Positions 19,795 to 28,639 of a DNA stretch of 64,000 bases are shown here, in pieces. A program made the translations under genes and the position numbers. Positions within the stretch are counted from its first letter, which is position 1. Each line of letters begins with the position of its first letter. This DNA is from Bacteroidetes bacterium 41-46. Lineage in GTDB: Bacteria; Bacteroidota; Bacteroidia; Bacteroidales; UBA932. Location: NCBI GenBank assembly GCA_001897515.1, contig MKTA01000015.1:62001-126000 (forward strand), read 5' to 3'. Under the pieces are notes generated by a model. It did no database searches, was not told the origin of the DNA, and worked only from the letters and a program-made list of their open reading frames with translations.

Positions 19795-20418
19795 TTACAT
19801 CTTAAATATCTTTTCAAGTGGTGATGCCCAGTAGTTCCTCATTCCAAATCCACCGGCTTTCCCAGCAACTCTATCAGCAAATATTATCTTTTTAGATCTG
19901 ACATCAAAAAAGACTGCAATGAAATTTCCAATGCCATCCTCTTTATTAAGGAGTTCCGCAACATAGACAACCCCGTAGCCTGTATCACTTCCTGTGTTAA
20001 ATGATTTAATAAGCCTTGCCAAATCTGCATCATCAATTTTATATGCTTTATTGTATGTTGGCATTCCGGCCTCGTCCATTACCCTTGCTCTGTAAATTGC
20101 TTCATCAATATTCACATTGTCAAATCCCAGAGTCTCAATTCTGCCCAGGTCGGTAGTTTGGGCTATTTGTCTGATATACTTTTTGAAGAAGTTGCCATAC
20201 TGATATTTTTTTGTCTCAGTTACAATGAGCTTGTTAATCTCTTCAAAAGCCAAAGCTGTCTTTCCTGCGTCCTCCTTAACGCCAAAGGTTTTCACCAAGG
20301 TAAAGTCAATTCCGTAAAAGTTCATTTTGGGAGCCGGCTGGGACTCTCCTAATCCAAATCCTTTTGCCAGTAAAGGCAAAACAAGGAGGAGTGTTAGTGT
20401 TATAAAAGTCTTCTTCAT
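19795..20418 (-). CDS. Secreted protein of unknown function
   Basis: Signal peptide MKKTFITLTLLLVLPLLAKG; 207 aa; no motif recognised. Confidence 0.7.
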   Translation of the reverse strand: MKKTFITLTLLLVLPLLAKGFGLGESQPAPKMNFYGIDFTLVKTFGVKEDAGKTALAFEEINKLIVTETKKYQYGNFFKKYIRQIAQTTDLGRIETLGFDNVNIDEAIYRARVMDEAGMPTYNKAYKIDDADLARLIKSFNTGSDTGYGVVYVAELLNKEDGIGNFIAVFFDVRSKKIIFADRVAGKAGGFGMRNYWASPLEKIFKM

Positions 20419-20436
20419 AGTACATTGGTTTATATA

Positions 20437-20448
20437 TGCTCAAATATA
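20437..20448 (-). promoter_or_regulatory. Putative promoter region TATATTTGAGCA (minus)
   Basis: Reverse complement of TGCTCAAATATA; identical 12-mer occurs divergently at 20555. Confidence 0.45.
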
Positions 20449-20554
20449 CAATTAATAAATAATAGTTGGAACTCCATATCAACAATCTCTATCAACAATT
20501 GATACACGACATTAATTTCCCCTAAAATAGTATTGCATATTTCAAATATTTTTT

Positions 20555-20566
20555 TATATTTGAGCA
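20555..20566 (+). promoter_or_regulatory. Putative promoter region TATATTTGAGCA; TATTG at 20531-20535 could be -33
   Basis: TAnnTTTG match 19 nt downstream of TATTG. Confidence 0.5.
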
Positions 20567-20625
20567 AAATTGGCAGATAAGAATGCAAATACTTGATGGT
20601 TAAAATATACAACCGTTGAATTATC

Positions 20626-21822
20626 ATGAAAAACTATTTACTGGTATCCCTGATTCTTCTTATTATTGTCTCTTCTTGCGTAAAATTTCCACAGGAGAGA
20701 GGGAAGAAGGAGGGTCCCGGAACACTGGTCTCCTCAACATTTGACTGGAAGACCATTGAGATCAAAAAGGTCTCTGCACCCTATGATTTCTCCGTACTGA
20801 ACCAATACGGAGACACAATCGCCACCAATTTGGCGGCAGGCGAGTATGACATCTATGTCGGAAAGGGCTCTTTGCTAAATGTAATTAAAGCCGAGTCAAA
20901 TTCTCAGCAGGAGGTTACAACTAAAGCTGACATAACTCCTTTGGCATCAGGAACAGGAATCTATTTCCCAGCGAAAAATGTTTACGCCACGGTTATGTTT
21001 GAAGATCTCTTCCCCTATCCGGGAGACAGAGATATGAATGATATCGTATTTGGACTAAACATTGTTTACGAAGTTAACAAGAAAAATGAGGTGCTTGCCT
21101 TACACTTAAATATTCAGCCGAGAGCTGTTGGAAGCACTTACGGGACAATAGGACTGGCTGCATATTTCTCCGGAAAAGCAGTGACTGTTGATCAGATATC
21201 ACGTTCCAGCACAACTCTAGCCGGCATTACTTTAAATCACAGCGATGTCTCATCTCTGTTCTCAATTCAGCCATATTACAATTTTTACTACCCGGACCCA
21301 TCAGCATCAGGAGATAAAGGAGTTATACCATTTACCGGAGACTTTAGATATTTTTTCATTTCCAAGCCAGCCGGTTCACAGTTTTATAATGTAATGAACT
21401 TTGGAAACTTTGTGAGTGCTCATAATTTTACAGTAAAAGTAACTTTTAAAAAACCCGCTCCTAAATATTCCGACTTTACTTTTTTGGACCAAACAATTAC
21501 AACTAAAACAAATATCTCTATTTTTGCAACATTCGGGGTGAGAGGTAAAGAGGTCCATTTCAAGTATCAAACACCCTCTAAGTTATTTGATACCACACTT
21601 TTCAGGGTGACTGGCAGGACAGATTTCTCATCAAGTAAAGACAATTGGGTTTGGGCAATACTATCAGATAAATCTGTAAGACACCCCCTTGAGATGGTTA
21701 AAATAAACAATGCCTACCCGCAATTTAACAACTGGCTTACAGACCAGGACATGACCAACTGGTACGGAGCAAAAATATTAGATAGTTTATATACACAGTG
21801 GAATTTCGACTACATAGATTAA
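20626..21822 (+). CDS. LruC-domain lipoprotein
   Basis: Lipobox VSSCVKFP; FDWKT; FEDLFPYPGDRDMNDIVFGLN; RGKEVHFK. Confidence 0.85.
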   Translation: MKNYLLVSLILLIIVSSCVKFPQERGKKEGPGTLVSSTFDWKTIEIKKVSAPYDFSVLNQYGDTIATNLAAGEYDIYVGKGSLLNVIKAESNSQQEVTTKADITPLASGTGIYFPAKNVYATVMFEDLFPYPGDRDMNDIVFGLNIVYEVNKKNEVLALHLNIQPRAVGSTYGTIGLAAYFSGKAVTVDQISRSSTTLAGITLNHSDVSSLFSIQPYYNFYYPDPSASGDKGVIPFTGDFRYFFISKPAGSQFYNVMNFGNFVSAHNFTVKVTFKKPAPKYSDFTFLDQTITTKTNISIFATFGVRGKEVHFKYQTPSKLFDTTLFRVTGRTDFSSSKDNWVWAILSDKSVRHPLEMVKINNAYPQFNNWLTDQDMTNWYGAKILDSLYTQWNFDYID

Positions 21823-22988
21823 AAAAATTAACAAGGCTGCTTTTCCTTGTTCCCCTTATGTTTCTGATGGGCTCGTGCCTTAAGTTTCCGGAAGACACTT
21901 ATGTTAAGGTACTTGATGTCCCTTCCGACTTTGACTGGAAAACAATAGAGTATAAAGATATTGAAATCTCCAATCTCTCATCTCTCTTAAATGAGGAGGG
22001 GGATACTGTTGCCTCATTTATACCTCCGGGAAAGTATCTAATTGCCACCGGAATTGGCTCTGTGTTGAATATCCGGGAAGAGAGTGCTGTCCCCGATACC
22101 TACCTTCCTCTAACAAAATCTCTTCCGGGCAATCATAAACAAACTATCTATTTCCCTGCAAAAAACAAATATGCTACTTTGATGTTTGAAGACCTGTTCC
22201 CTTCAAAAGGGGATATGGATATGAATGATGTGGTTATTGGATTGAATATAGAGTATCTACTGGATAATCAGGGGCGAGTATTAGGCATTAGATTTAAGGT
22301 AGAACCCAGAGCTCTGGGGAGTTCTTATAATTTAATCGGTTTGGCGGCGTGTTTAAGAGGTAAGCCTCATGTCAATATTGTTGAACAGATTGTCCACTCG
22401 TCAACTCCCTCTCTGGCACCGCTTTTTGCAAGTTCTAACGGCGGAAGTACTTATTTGCCCGAGGATGGGATCACGAGCTCTCAGGTTATCCCGTTAACAG
22501 GTAATTTAAGATCACATATTGATAACGATACAGATCTTTTTCTAAATGTAAGAAATATTGATGCATATTCTCCCGTGGAGAGATTTACCGTTACTGCTGA
22601 GGTCTTTGCAAATCAGAAAACACACTATTCAAACTTCACTTTTTTGGACTCTTTGAAGGATGGAAAGATTAACCTTGACATATTTGCTGTCTTTGATACC
22701 AGAGGAAAAGAGGTTCATTTCAAAGGACAGCTCCCAACCAACAAATTCACCATTCAATACTTTATGAGTACAAGACCAAAGATGGACTTCTCAACGGTTG
22801 ACAATTGGGTTTGGGCTGTGTTAAGTCCCAAGTCTATTAGGCACCCTTTAGAATTTGTCAAAATATATAATGCCTATCCAAATTTCAAGACATGGGCTGA
22901 GGCTGGTGGAGAGGTTGGTGTTGATTGGTACAACAACACTGTAAGAGACAGTTTGTGGACAAGGCATAATTTCAATTATGTAAATTGA
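21798..22988 (+). CDS. LruC-domain lipoprotein, GTG start overlapping the preceding gene
   Basis: Lipobox MGSCLKFP; FDWKT; FEDLFPSKGDMDMNDVVIGLN; RGKEVHFK; NWVWAVLSPKSIRHPLE. Confidence 0.85.
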   Translation: MEFRLHRLKKLTRLLFLVPLMFLMGSCLKFPEDTYVKVLDVPSDFDWKTIEYKDIEISNLSSLLNEEGDTVASFIPPGKYLIATGIGSVLNIREESAVPDTYLPLTKSLPGNHKQTIYFPAKNKYATLMFEDLFPSKGDMDMNDVVIGLNIEYLLDNQGRVLGIRFKVEPRALGSSYNLIGLAACLRGKPHVNIVEQIVHSSTPSLAPLFASSNGGSTYLPEDGITSSQVIPLTGNLRSHIDNDTDLFLNVRNIDAYSPVERFTVTAEVFANQKTHYSNFTFLDSLKDGKINLDIFAVFDTRGKEVHFKGQLPTNKFTIQYFMSTRPKMDFSTVDNWVWAVLSPKSIRHPLEFVKIYNAYPNFKTWAEAGGEVGVDWYNNTVRDSLWTRHNFNYVN

Positions 22989-23950
22989 CCTACCCCTCTC
23001 TTAATTATTGATTTCGCTCTTTTTAAAAAGGGGAATATCAAAATTGCAATATCTCTTGTTTTCATATCGTGAAGCAAACCCTCTTTGACGATAAATTTAG
23101 CAAGCCGCAATTTCTTGCTATAGTTAAGGGAGTCAGAGTTATATGCCAAAACAGATGTTATATCTGTGATAATCTTCTTCACTGTTACCCTATTTTGCAG
23201 ACTCAATTCCCTTGAAAAAACATTAAGCTCCTTAACTACAGTACAGTAGCCTGAAAAATTTCTTTCTGAGAAACTTTTTGTCATAGTAGAGCTTGCTCTT
23301 ACTCGTCTGGTAAAAAAAATTTTCGGTAAATATGAGACCCTCTTTGCTATAAGATATAGTTTTGGAGTGAATAGCTCATCCTCGTGGATAATTCCGGGAT
23401 AAAATCTGACACTGCCAGACTCCAAGAGCCCTTTTCTAACAAAGAGTAACCATGGAGCAGCTCTATAGGATCCATTTTCAACTGTTAGCCTAAAAAAACT
23501 CTCCCCTGAGAGAATATCAAGAGGAATCAGACCGTTCCTGATATAGTTGTAACTCAAAGGCTTCATATCGCCTTCATATATAATTCCGGCATCAAATGTA
23601 ACAATATCAAGTCTCTCCCTCTCTGCAAGGTCATAACAAGAGGCAAGTGCCTCTTTATCCAGAATATCGTCACTATCCATGAAGTAGATATAGTCCCCTT
23701 TTGCCATATCTATCAGTCTGTTCCTTGCAACAGACTGCCCACTGTTCTCCTGAGAAAACAGATGCACTCTTGAATCGTCTGTGCAGTAACCTTCTATCAG
23801 CTCTCTGCTCCCATCTGTTGATCCGTCATCCATTACCAGAATCTCAATGTCCTGGAGTGACTGGTTCAATATTGATTCCAGACACTCCTCCAGATAATTT
23901 TGAGTATTATAAACCGGAATAAGTACGCTGACTCTAGGCTTTTTCTCCAT
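22976..23950 (-). CDS. Family 2 glycosyltransferase
   Basis: VSVLIPVYNTQNYLEECLESILNQSLQDIEILVMDDGSTDGSRELI...FMDSDDILDKEAL. Confidence 0.92.
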   Translation of the reverse strand: MEKKPRVSVLIPVYNTQNYLEECLESILNQSLQDIEILVMDDGSTDGSRELIEGYCTDDSRVHLFSQENSGQSVARNRLIDMAKGDYIYFMDSDDILDKEALASCYDLAERERLDIVTFDAGIIYEGDMKPLSYNYIRNGLIPLDILSGESFFRLTVENGSYRAAPWLLFVRKGLLESGSVRFYPGIIHEDELFTPKLYLIAKRVSYLPKIFFTRRVRASSTMTKSFSERNFSGYCTVVKELNVFSRELSLQNRVTVKKIITDITSVLAYNSDSLNYSKKLRLAKFIVKEGLLHDMKTRDIAILIFPFLKRAKSIIKRGVGQFT

Positions 23951-24746
23951 ATTTTTTTATAAATTCATCATATGGCATTGGCTTGGAGAAGGTTAACACC
24001 TTCTCTTTCACCATCTTTAGAGAAAATTTTATAAAGACTTTAAGAATTGATCCAATTTCTGAATACATACTACGTTTGGGAAATAGAATTTCAGCCTCTC
24101 TCTGACCAATTTTTTGAGAAAAGAAGGCTTTGAAGTAATCATCTTCAGGATTCAATAAAATCTCAAACCTCCCTTCCCAATTAATCTTAACCGACATGAA
24201 ATTCTGAGTTGACAATTCAGTAAGCCTGTAAAGAAGTGATTTGTACGGCAAATGATTAAGATAGACATCCCCAAAGTCAGGAGAGAAATCGTATGACAAC
24301 TTTGATTTTTCATACATTACCAATTTCCCATCTATAACCAGAGAAACCCATTTATGCGACTCCTTAGGGGCTAAAAACTCTCCAAAAAGGCTTGGAGCCT
24401 CCAGATATCCTCTTCCTGAGACTCTAAACTGCTCCTCCATAAATTTCACCGGATTATCAGTATGCTCTATGACATGACTGCAAATAACAAAATTAAACTC
24501 GCCATTTTTAAAAGGCATATTTTCACCATCCCCAACAACCAGTTTCTGATGTTTGTACAGCTTGAAATCCCCTCTCCTATGGGTGTTGTCCTGTATAAAT
24601 TTCTCCAAAAGGGTATCTGCTCTTTTTGTAGGATTATTTCCGGGACCCACTTCAAGAACCTTCAAGCCTTTCCTGATTTTAAGATAATTCTTATTGTATA
24701 AATATTTAATCATTCTGCTATATTTTTTCCCATTGGGATAGTTCAA
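23934..24746 (-). CDS. SAM-dependent methyltransferase (class I)
   Basis: LKVLEVGPGNNPTKRAD...NFVICSHVIEHTDNPVKFMEEQFRVSGRGYLEAPS. Confidence 0.85.
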   Translation of the reverse strand: MNYPNGKKYSRMIKYLYNKNYLKIRKGLKVLEVGPGNNPTKRADTLLEKFIQDNTHRRGDFKLYKHQKLVVGDGENMPFKNGEFNFVICSHVIEHTDNPVKFMEEQFRVSGRGYLEAPSLFGEFLAPKESHKWVSLVIDGKLVMYEKSKLSYDFSPDFGDVYLNHLPYKSLLYRLTELSTQNFMSVKINWEGRFEILLNPEDDYFKAFFSQKIGQREAEILFPKRSMYSEIGSILKVFIKFSLKMVKEKVLTFSKPMPYDEFIKKYGEKA

Positions 24747-25335
24747 AATTGTATTTTTTAACAGGTTTTGCGGGATTGCCTGCCACTATGGTAAAATCAT
24801 CAACATCTCTTTTAACAACACTTCCTGCAGCAACAATTGAATGACGTCCAATTGTTATACCTTTTGTTATTACGCTGTTTGCACCGATCCATGAGTCATC
24901 ACATATTACAACCTTTGAGACTGTAACTCCCTGTAATGATATCGGAATTTCTGTATTAATATAATTGTGGTCCATTCCTGAGACAACAATGTTTTGAGCT
25001 AACATTACATTATTGCCAATCTCTGCCGGACCAATTATTGTATTCGCTATTCCCACCCGGGACCTCTCTCCTATTTTAACCTCTCCAACCATGTTGTTAA
25101 TAGTTGAGAAGCTCTCAATAACTGAGTATCTTCCAATAGAGAATTTATTAAACGGAACAATATCCTTTCTGACACTAGAACAAATCACTGATCCAGCACC
25201 TCTCTTAGTATATAAAAACATTAAGAGCCTCAACCACGCTCTTGGCCTGGTTCTAACCGGATTAATAAGAAGATGATGTACTCTTCTCTTAATCTTCGCA
25301 TTGCTATTTAGCCAGCTCTGTATCTTATTAATCAT
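24718..25335 (-). CDS. Hexapeptide-repeat acyltransferase (LbetaH fold)
   Basis: SRVGIANTIIGPAEIGNNVMLAQNIVVSGMDHNY...VVICDDSWIGANSVITKGITIGRHSIVAAGSVVKRDVDDFTIVAGNPAKPVKKY. Confidence 0.92.
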   Translation of the reverse strand: MINKIQSWLNSNAKIKRRVHHLLINPVRTRPRAWLRLLMFLYTKRGAGSVICSSVRKDIVPFNKFSIGRYSVIESFSTINNMVGEVKIGERSRVGIANTIIGPAEIGNNVMLAQNIVVSGMDHNYINTEIPISLQGVTVSKVVICDDSWIGANSVITKGITIGRHSIVAAGSVVKRDVDDFTIVAGNPAKPVKKYNFELSQWEKI

Positions 25336-26543
25336 AACTGTTGCTTTTTTGCTCTCTCAGATTTCTCCCAAACACCTGTACCTCTCTTCTTATACAGATA
25401 TCTGAACCCTTTGAGAACTGATAAGTTCATAAACATAAAGTAATATGGCACAAAAATGATTTTTCTTTTTACCTCTCTCTCAGCCATAAGGTACCCTGCA
25501 ATGGATAAAAAATAGAAAAGAGCATGAAAGATCAGCAGGACACTGTAGATATTACCGGCATTACGCAGAGCTAAAGCAATATTTAGTGGCATTAATGCAA
25601 AAAGGGCTATGGGCGTTATTGTCCATCTTAGTAATCTGTGTGATACATATTGAAATGAAAAGAAACCATATTTAAATATGTTCAAAAGAGGTGTTAACAT
25701 AATTACAGATTGAAGGCCACCTGCAGAGATTCTTACCTTCCTCTTCTCCTCCTCCTTCATATTCTTAGCTCCGAACTCTACAGCATATGCATCTCTGCAA
25801 TATCTTATTCTGTATCCTTTCATTGCAATCCTCATTGACAAAATAAAGTCATCAAGAAGTACACTCTTCTCTACATTATTGTAGAGGTTTGTCCTTATTG
25901 CATAAAGTTCACCTGCAGCTCCAACGGCGCTATAGAGCCTTGAATCCAGCTCCTTGAGCTTTGACTCATAACGCCAGTAAATACCCTCCCCGCTAGAAGA
26001 GGCACCATCTTTGTCGCCGTAAACAACCCTTTTTTCTCCCGCTACGCATCCCACCTTACTATCACTAAAAGCATTAGCAATAATCCTGATAGCATCTTTG
26101 TTAAGCATTGCATTGGCGTCCGAAAAAACAACTATAGGAGTTTTTACAAAAGGGATTGCTCTATTGATAGCCGCGCTCTTTCCCTCTCTGATATTCTGAT
26201 GGAGTAAAATCACCTTTGGATAGCGAGATATGATATCATTTGTTTTGTCTGTACTCCCATCAGTAACCCATATAAGATGGAGTTTATCGTCCAGATAATC
26301 AAGATCAAGTGAGTTAAGTATCTTCTCTTCTGCAACTTCTTCTTCATTGTAGGCTGCAACAAGCAGGGTAACAGCAGGAAGATTATGTTCAATAATAGAG
26401 CTTGACTCATCTTTCCGGATCTCTACTCTTTTTACAAACCACTCCTTTATAGCAACTGATATATAGAGTATTATTCCATAGCCGATATATGTATAAAATA
26501 TCAGCAATGCCATCCCCCAAAAAATAATCTCTAAAAGATCCAT
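25332..26543 (-). CDS. Membrane-anchored family 2 glycosyltransferase
   Basis: PAVTLLVAAYNEEEVAEEKILNSLDLDYLDDKLHLIWVTDGSTDKTNDII...VFSDANAMLNKDAIR; C-terminal TM segments. Confidence 0.9.
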   Translation of the reverse strand: MDLLEIIFWGMALLIFYTYIGYGIILYISVAIKEWFVKRVEIRKDESSSIIEHNLPAVTLLVAAYNEEEVAEEKILNSLDLDYLDDKLHLIWVTDGSTDKTNDIISRYPKVILLHQNIREGKSAAINRAIPFVKTPIVVFSDANAMLNKDAIRIIANAFSDSKVGCVAGEKRVVYGDKDGASSSGEGIYWRYESKLKELDSRLYSAVGAAGELYAIRTNLYNNVEKSVLLDDFILSMRIAMKGYRIRYCRDAYAVEFGAKNMKEEEKRKVRISAGGLQSVIMLTPLLNIFKYGFFSFQYVSHRLLRWTITPIALFALMPLNIALALRNAGNIYSVLLIFHALFYFLSIAGYLMAEREVKRKIIFVPYYFMFMNLSVLKGFRYLYKKRGTGVWEKSERAKKQQL

Positions 26544-26550
26544 TAAAAAA

Positions 26551-27717
26551 TTAAATACTGTTAATAACTCTCTTCATCTGAATATCCCATGAAAGCTTAT
26601 CAATTACTGTGTTACGAATCTCTTCCGGTTTTAATTTAAACACTGAAAAATATTGAACTATCTCTTCTATGTTGATTGGAGACTCATCTGGAGAGGCTTT
26701 AAGAATGTAGGGCATATTATTAAAGTCGCTATCATCCTCTGAAAATATAAATGGAATTCCTCTTGCAGCATACTCCCTGTTTTTAATAGTTTTGATTACA
26801 CTAATTCCTGTTCTATGCCTCGCCAGACTTGCAATTGCAAAATGAGAACTGTCAAATGCCTCATCCAGCTCCTTTCCGGAAAGATAACCTGAAAACTGCA
26901 CACAGTCGCTTAAGTCAAATTCTCTGACCATTTTCTGCAATCTCTCCACATCACCAGTATTGCTATTGCCTACAATATTGAATCTCACCTTAATGTCTCT
27001 TACTGATTTATTATATTCATACAAACCCCTTATTACTCTGTCGTATCCATGCCAAATATGGACCTCAGCGACTCCAATTAAATTTAGTGTATCTCCAAAC
27101 TCACTTCTCACCTTTAATTTAATTTGGCTAAAATCAATTCCATTTGAGATATTAATTGTCTTTATACCATGAATATAATCTGCATCAGAAAAAGTAACTG
27201 CTTTTTTTACATATTGTTTTAACCTGCTCCTGAAGAGCCTGTTAACCATAAATATTAATCTTGTTTTCAACTCTGCCCCCTTCAGCTCTTTTTCATAAGG
27301 ATAGGTTGGAAACTCCATCAATACTTTTACTCCTTCTCTGTTTACACGTCTCAACATGTTGACTAACTGAGGAGTTGTGTTGTAAAAACTTCTTATATAT
27401 AAAATTTCATACTTCTCGTCAATTATGAACTTTGCAAGTTTTCCATAACTAAACCATTTAATAAATTTTGCCAGAGGCGTTCTCCCGAAATTCTGAATGG
27501 TTTTTCCGTTACAAATCCTAACCTGATTACCGTTTTCTTCAATCATAGTATAGCACAGATCACAATCCACACCATTAGCTCTCAGAGCATTAACCTGAGC
27601 CAATATCTTTTTACTTATGCCACTGTGCTCGGCAAAGTCAAAGAAGTGAAGAAACAGTGCCTTCATAACTGAAGAGATTATGTAGAAATACCTATCAAAG
27701 TTAAGATTTTTAGTCAT
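26551..27717 (-). CDS. Glycosyltransferase, GT4-like
   Basis: LHFFDFAEHSGISKKILAQVNALRANGVDCDLCYT...ISNGIDF...VQFSGYLSGKELDEAFDSSHFAIASLARHRTG. Start may be at 27666 (MKALFLHFF). Confidence 0.75.
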   Translation of the reverse strand: MTKNLNFDRYFYIISSVMKALFLHFFDFAEHSGISKKILAQVNALRANGVDCDLCYTMIEENGNQVRICNGKTIQNFGRTPLAKFIKWFSYGKLAKFIIDEKYEILYIRSFYNTTPQLVNMLRRVNREGVKVLMEFPTYPYEKELKGAELKTRLIFMVNRLFRSRLKQYVKKAVTFSDADYIHGIKTINISNGIDFSQIKLKVRSEFGDTLNLIGVAEVHIWHGYDRVIRGLYEYNKSVRDIKVRFNIVGNSNTGDVERLQKMVREFDLSDCVQFSGYLSGKELDEAFDSSHFAIASLARHRTGISVIKTIKNREYAARGIPFIFSEDDSDFNNMPYILKASPDESPINIEEIVQYFSVFKLKPEEIRNTVIDKLSWDIQMKRVINSI

Positions 27718-27748
27718 ATATTTATAAGCAAAATATCAATTTTGAGCT

Positions 27749-28639
27749 ATGGTTTACTCTACACTAACTGACAGAATTGGGAATCTTCTATTTCAAATTG
27801 GAGCAGGTGCTTCGCTGGCTGCCAGGAATAACTCAGAATTTAAGTGTTGTATTATTGAAAGGCTGGTTCCAGAGGGAATAACTCTTGTAGAGTATATTGA
27901 ACAATATCGTGATAATATACTTAGAAATGTCGTTATGGAGCCCGGAATACCTATAGATTCAATTGAGTTTGCACAACCGGGCTTCAACTTTTCTCCTCTT
28001 CCATACTATGATAATATCCGTTTAAGCGGCTATTTCCAAAGTGAAAAATTCCTTGACAGGGAGATAGTTTTGAAGCTATTTTCAATTGATGACAAATCTA
28101 AAGAGCATATAGAGCGAAACTACGGAGCTCTTTTTAGTGAAGAGATTATCTCAATAAATGTAAGGCGGGGTGATTATCTGAAAAGACCATTAAGGCAGCC
28201 AATATGTGAAATGCCCTATTTCAGAAGAGCCCTAAAATACTTTGGACCAAAAAGAAGATATCTGGTTATAAGTGACGATATTGAATGGTGCAGAAAGATG
28301 TTTCGGGGCGACAATTTTATCTTTATAGACGATGAGCCTCCGGTGATTGACCTGTACCTGCAAACATACTGCACCCACAACATTATCAGCAATTCTACCT
28401 TCAGTTGGTGGGGAGCATGGCTCAATCCAAATCCGGAAAAGATTGTTGTTGCACCAAAAAAATGGTTTGGCATACAAATGAAAAATCTTGACACAAGTGA
28501 CTTGATACCAGAGAGCTGGGTTCGTATTCCAAATCCCAGAACCCTCTCCCTGACTCTGAAGATTATCTTAAATTATCTCTTTGATTTATTTAACAGGGGA
28601 GTACGTAAAGTTATGAAAACCTTACACCTTCCTCTTTAA
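27749..28639 (+). CDS. Alpha-1,2-fucosyltransferase-like (GT11)
   Basis: DRIGNLLFQIGAGASLA; LSGYFQSEKFLDRE; ISINVRRGDYLKRP; YLVISDDIEWCRKMF; NIISNSTFSWWGAWLNPNPEKIVVAPKKWFG. Confidence 0.88.
   Translation: MVYSTLTDRIGNLLFQIGAGASLAARNNSEFKCCIIERLVPEGITLVEYIEQYRDNILRNVVMEPGIPIDSIEFAQPGFNFSPLPYYDNIRLSGYFQSEKFLDREIVLKLFSIDDKSKEHIERNYGALFSEEIISINVRRGDYLKRPLRQPICEMPYFRRALKYFGPKRRYLVISDDIEWCRKMFRGDNFIFIDDEPPVIDLYLQTYCTHNIISNSTFSWWGAWLNPNPEKIVVAPKKWFGIQMKNLDTSDLIPESWVRIPNPRTLSLTLKIILNYLFDLFNRGVRKVMKTLHLPL

Noticed and set aside
20430-20627. 65-aa minus-strand ORF between divergent genes
   Set aside because: AT-rich intergenic sequence containing both putative promoters; hydrophobic low-complexity translation, no support as a gene.
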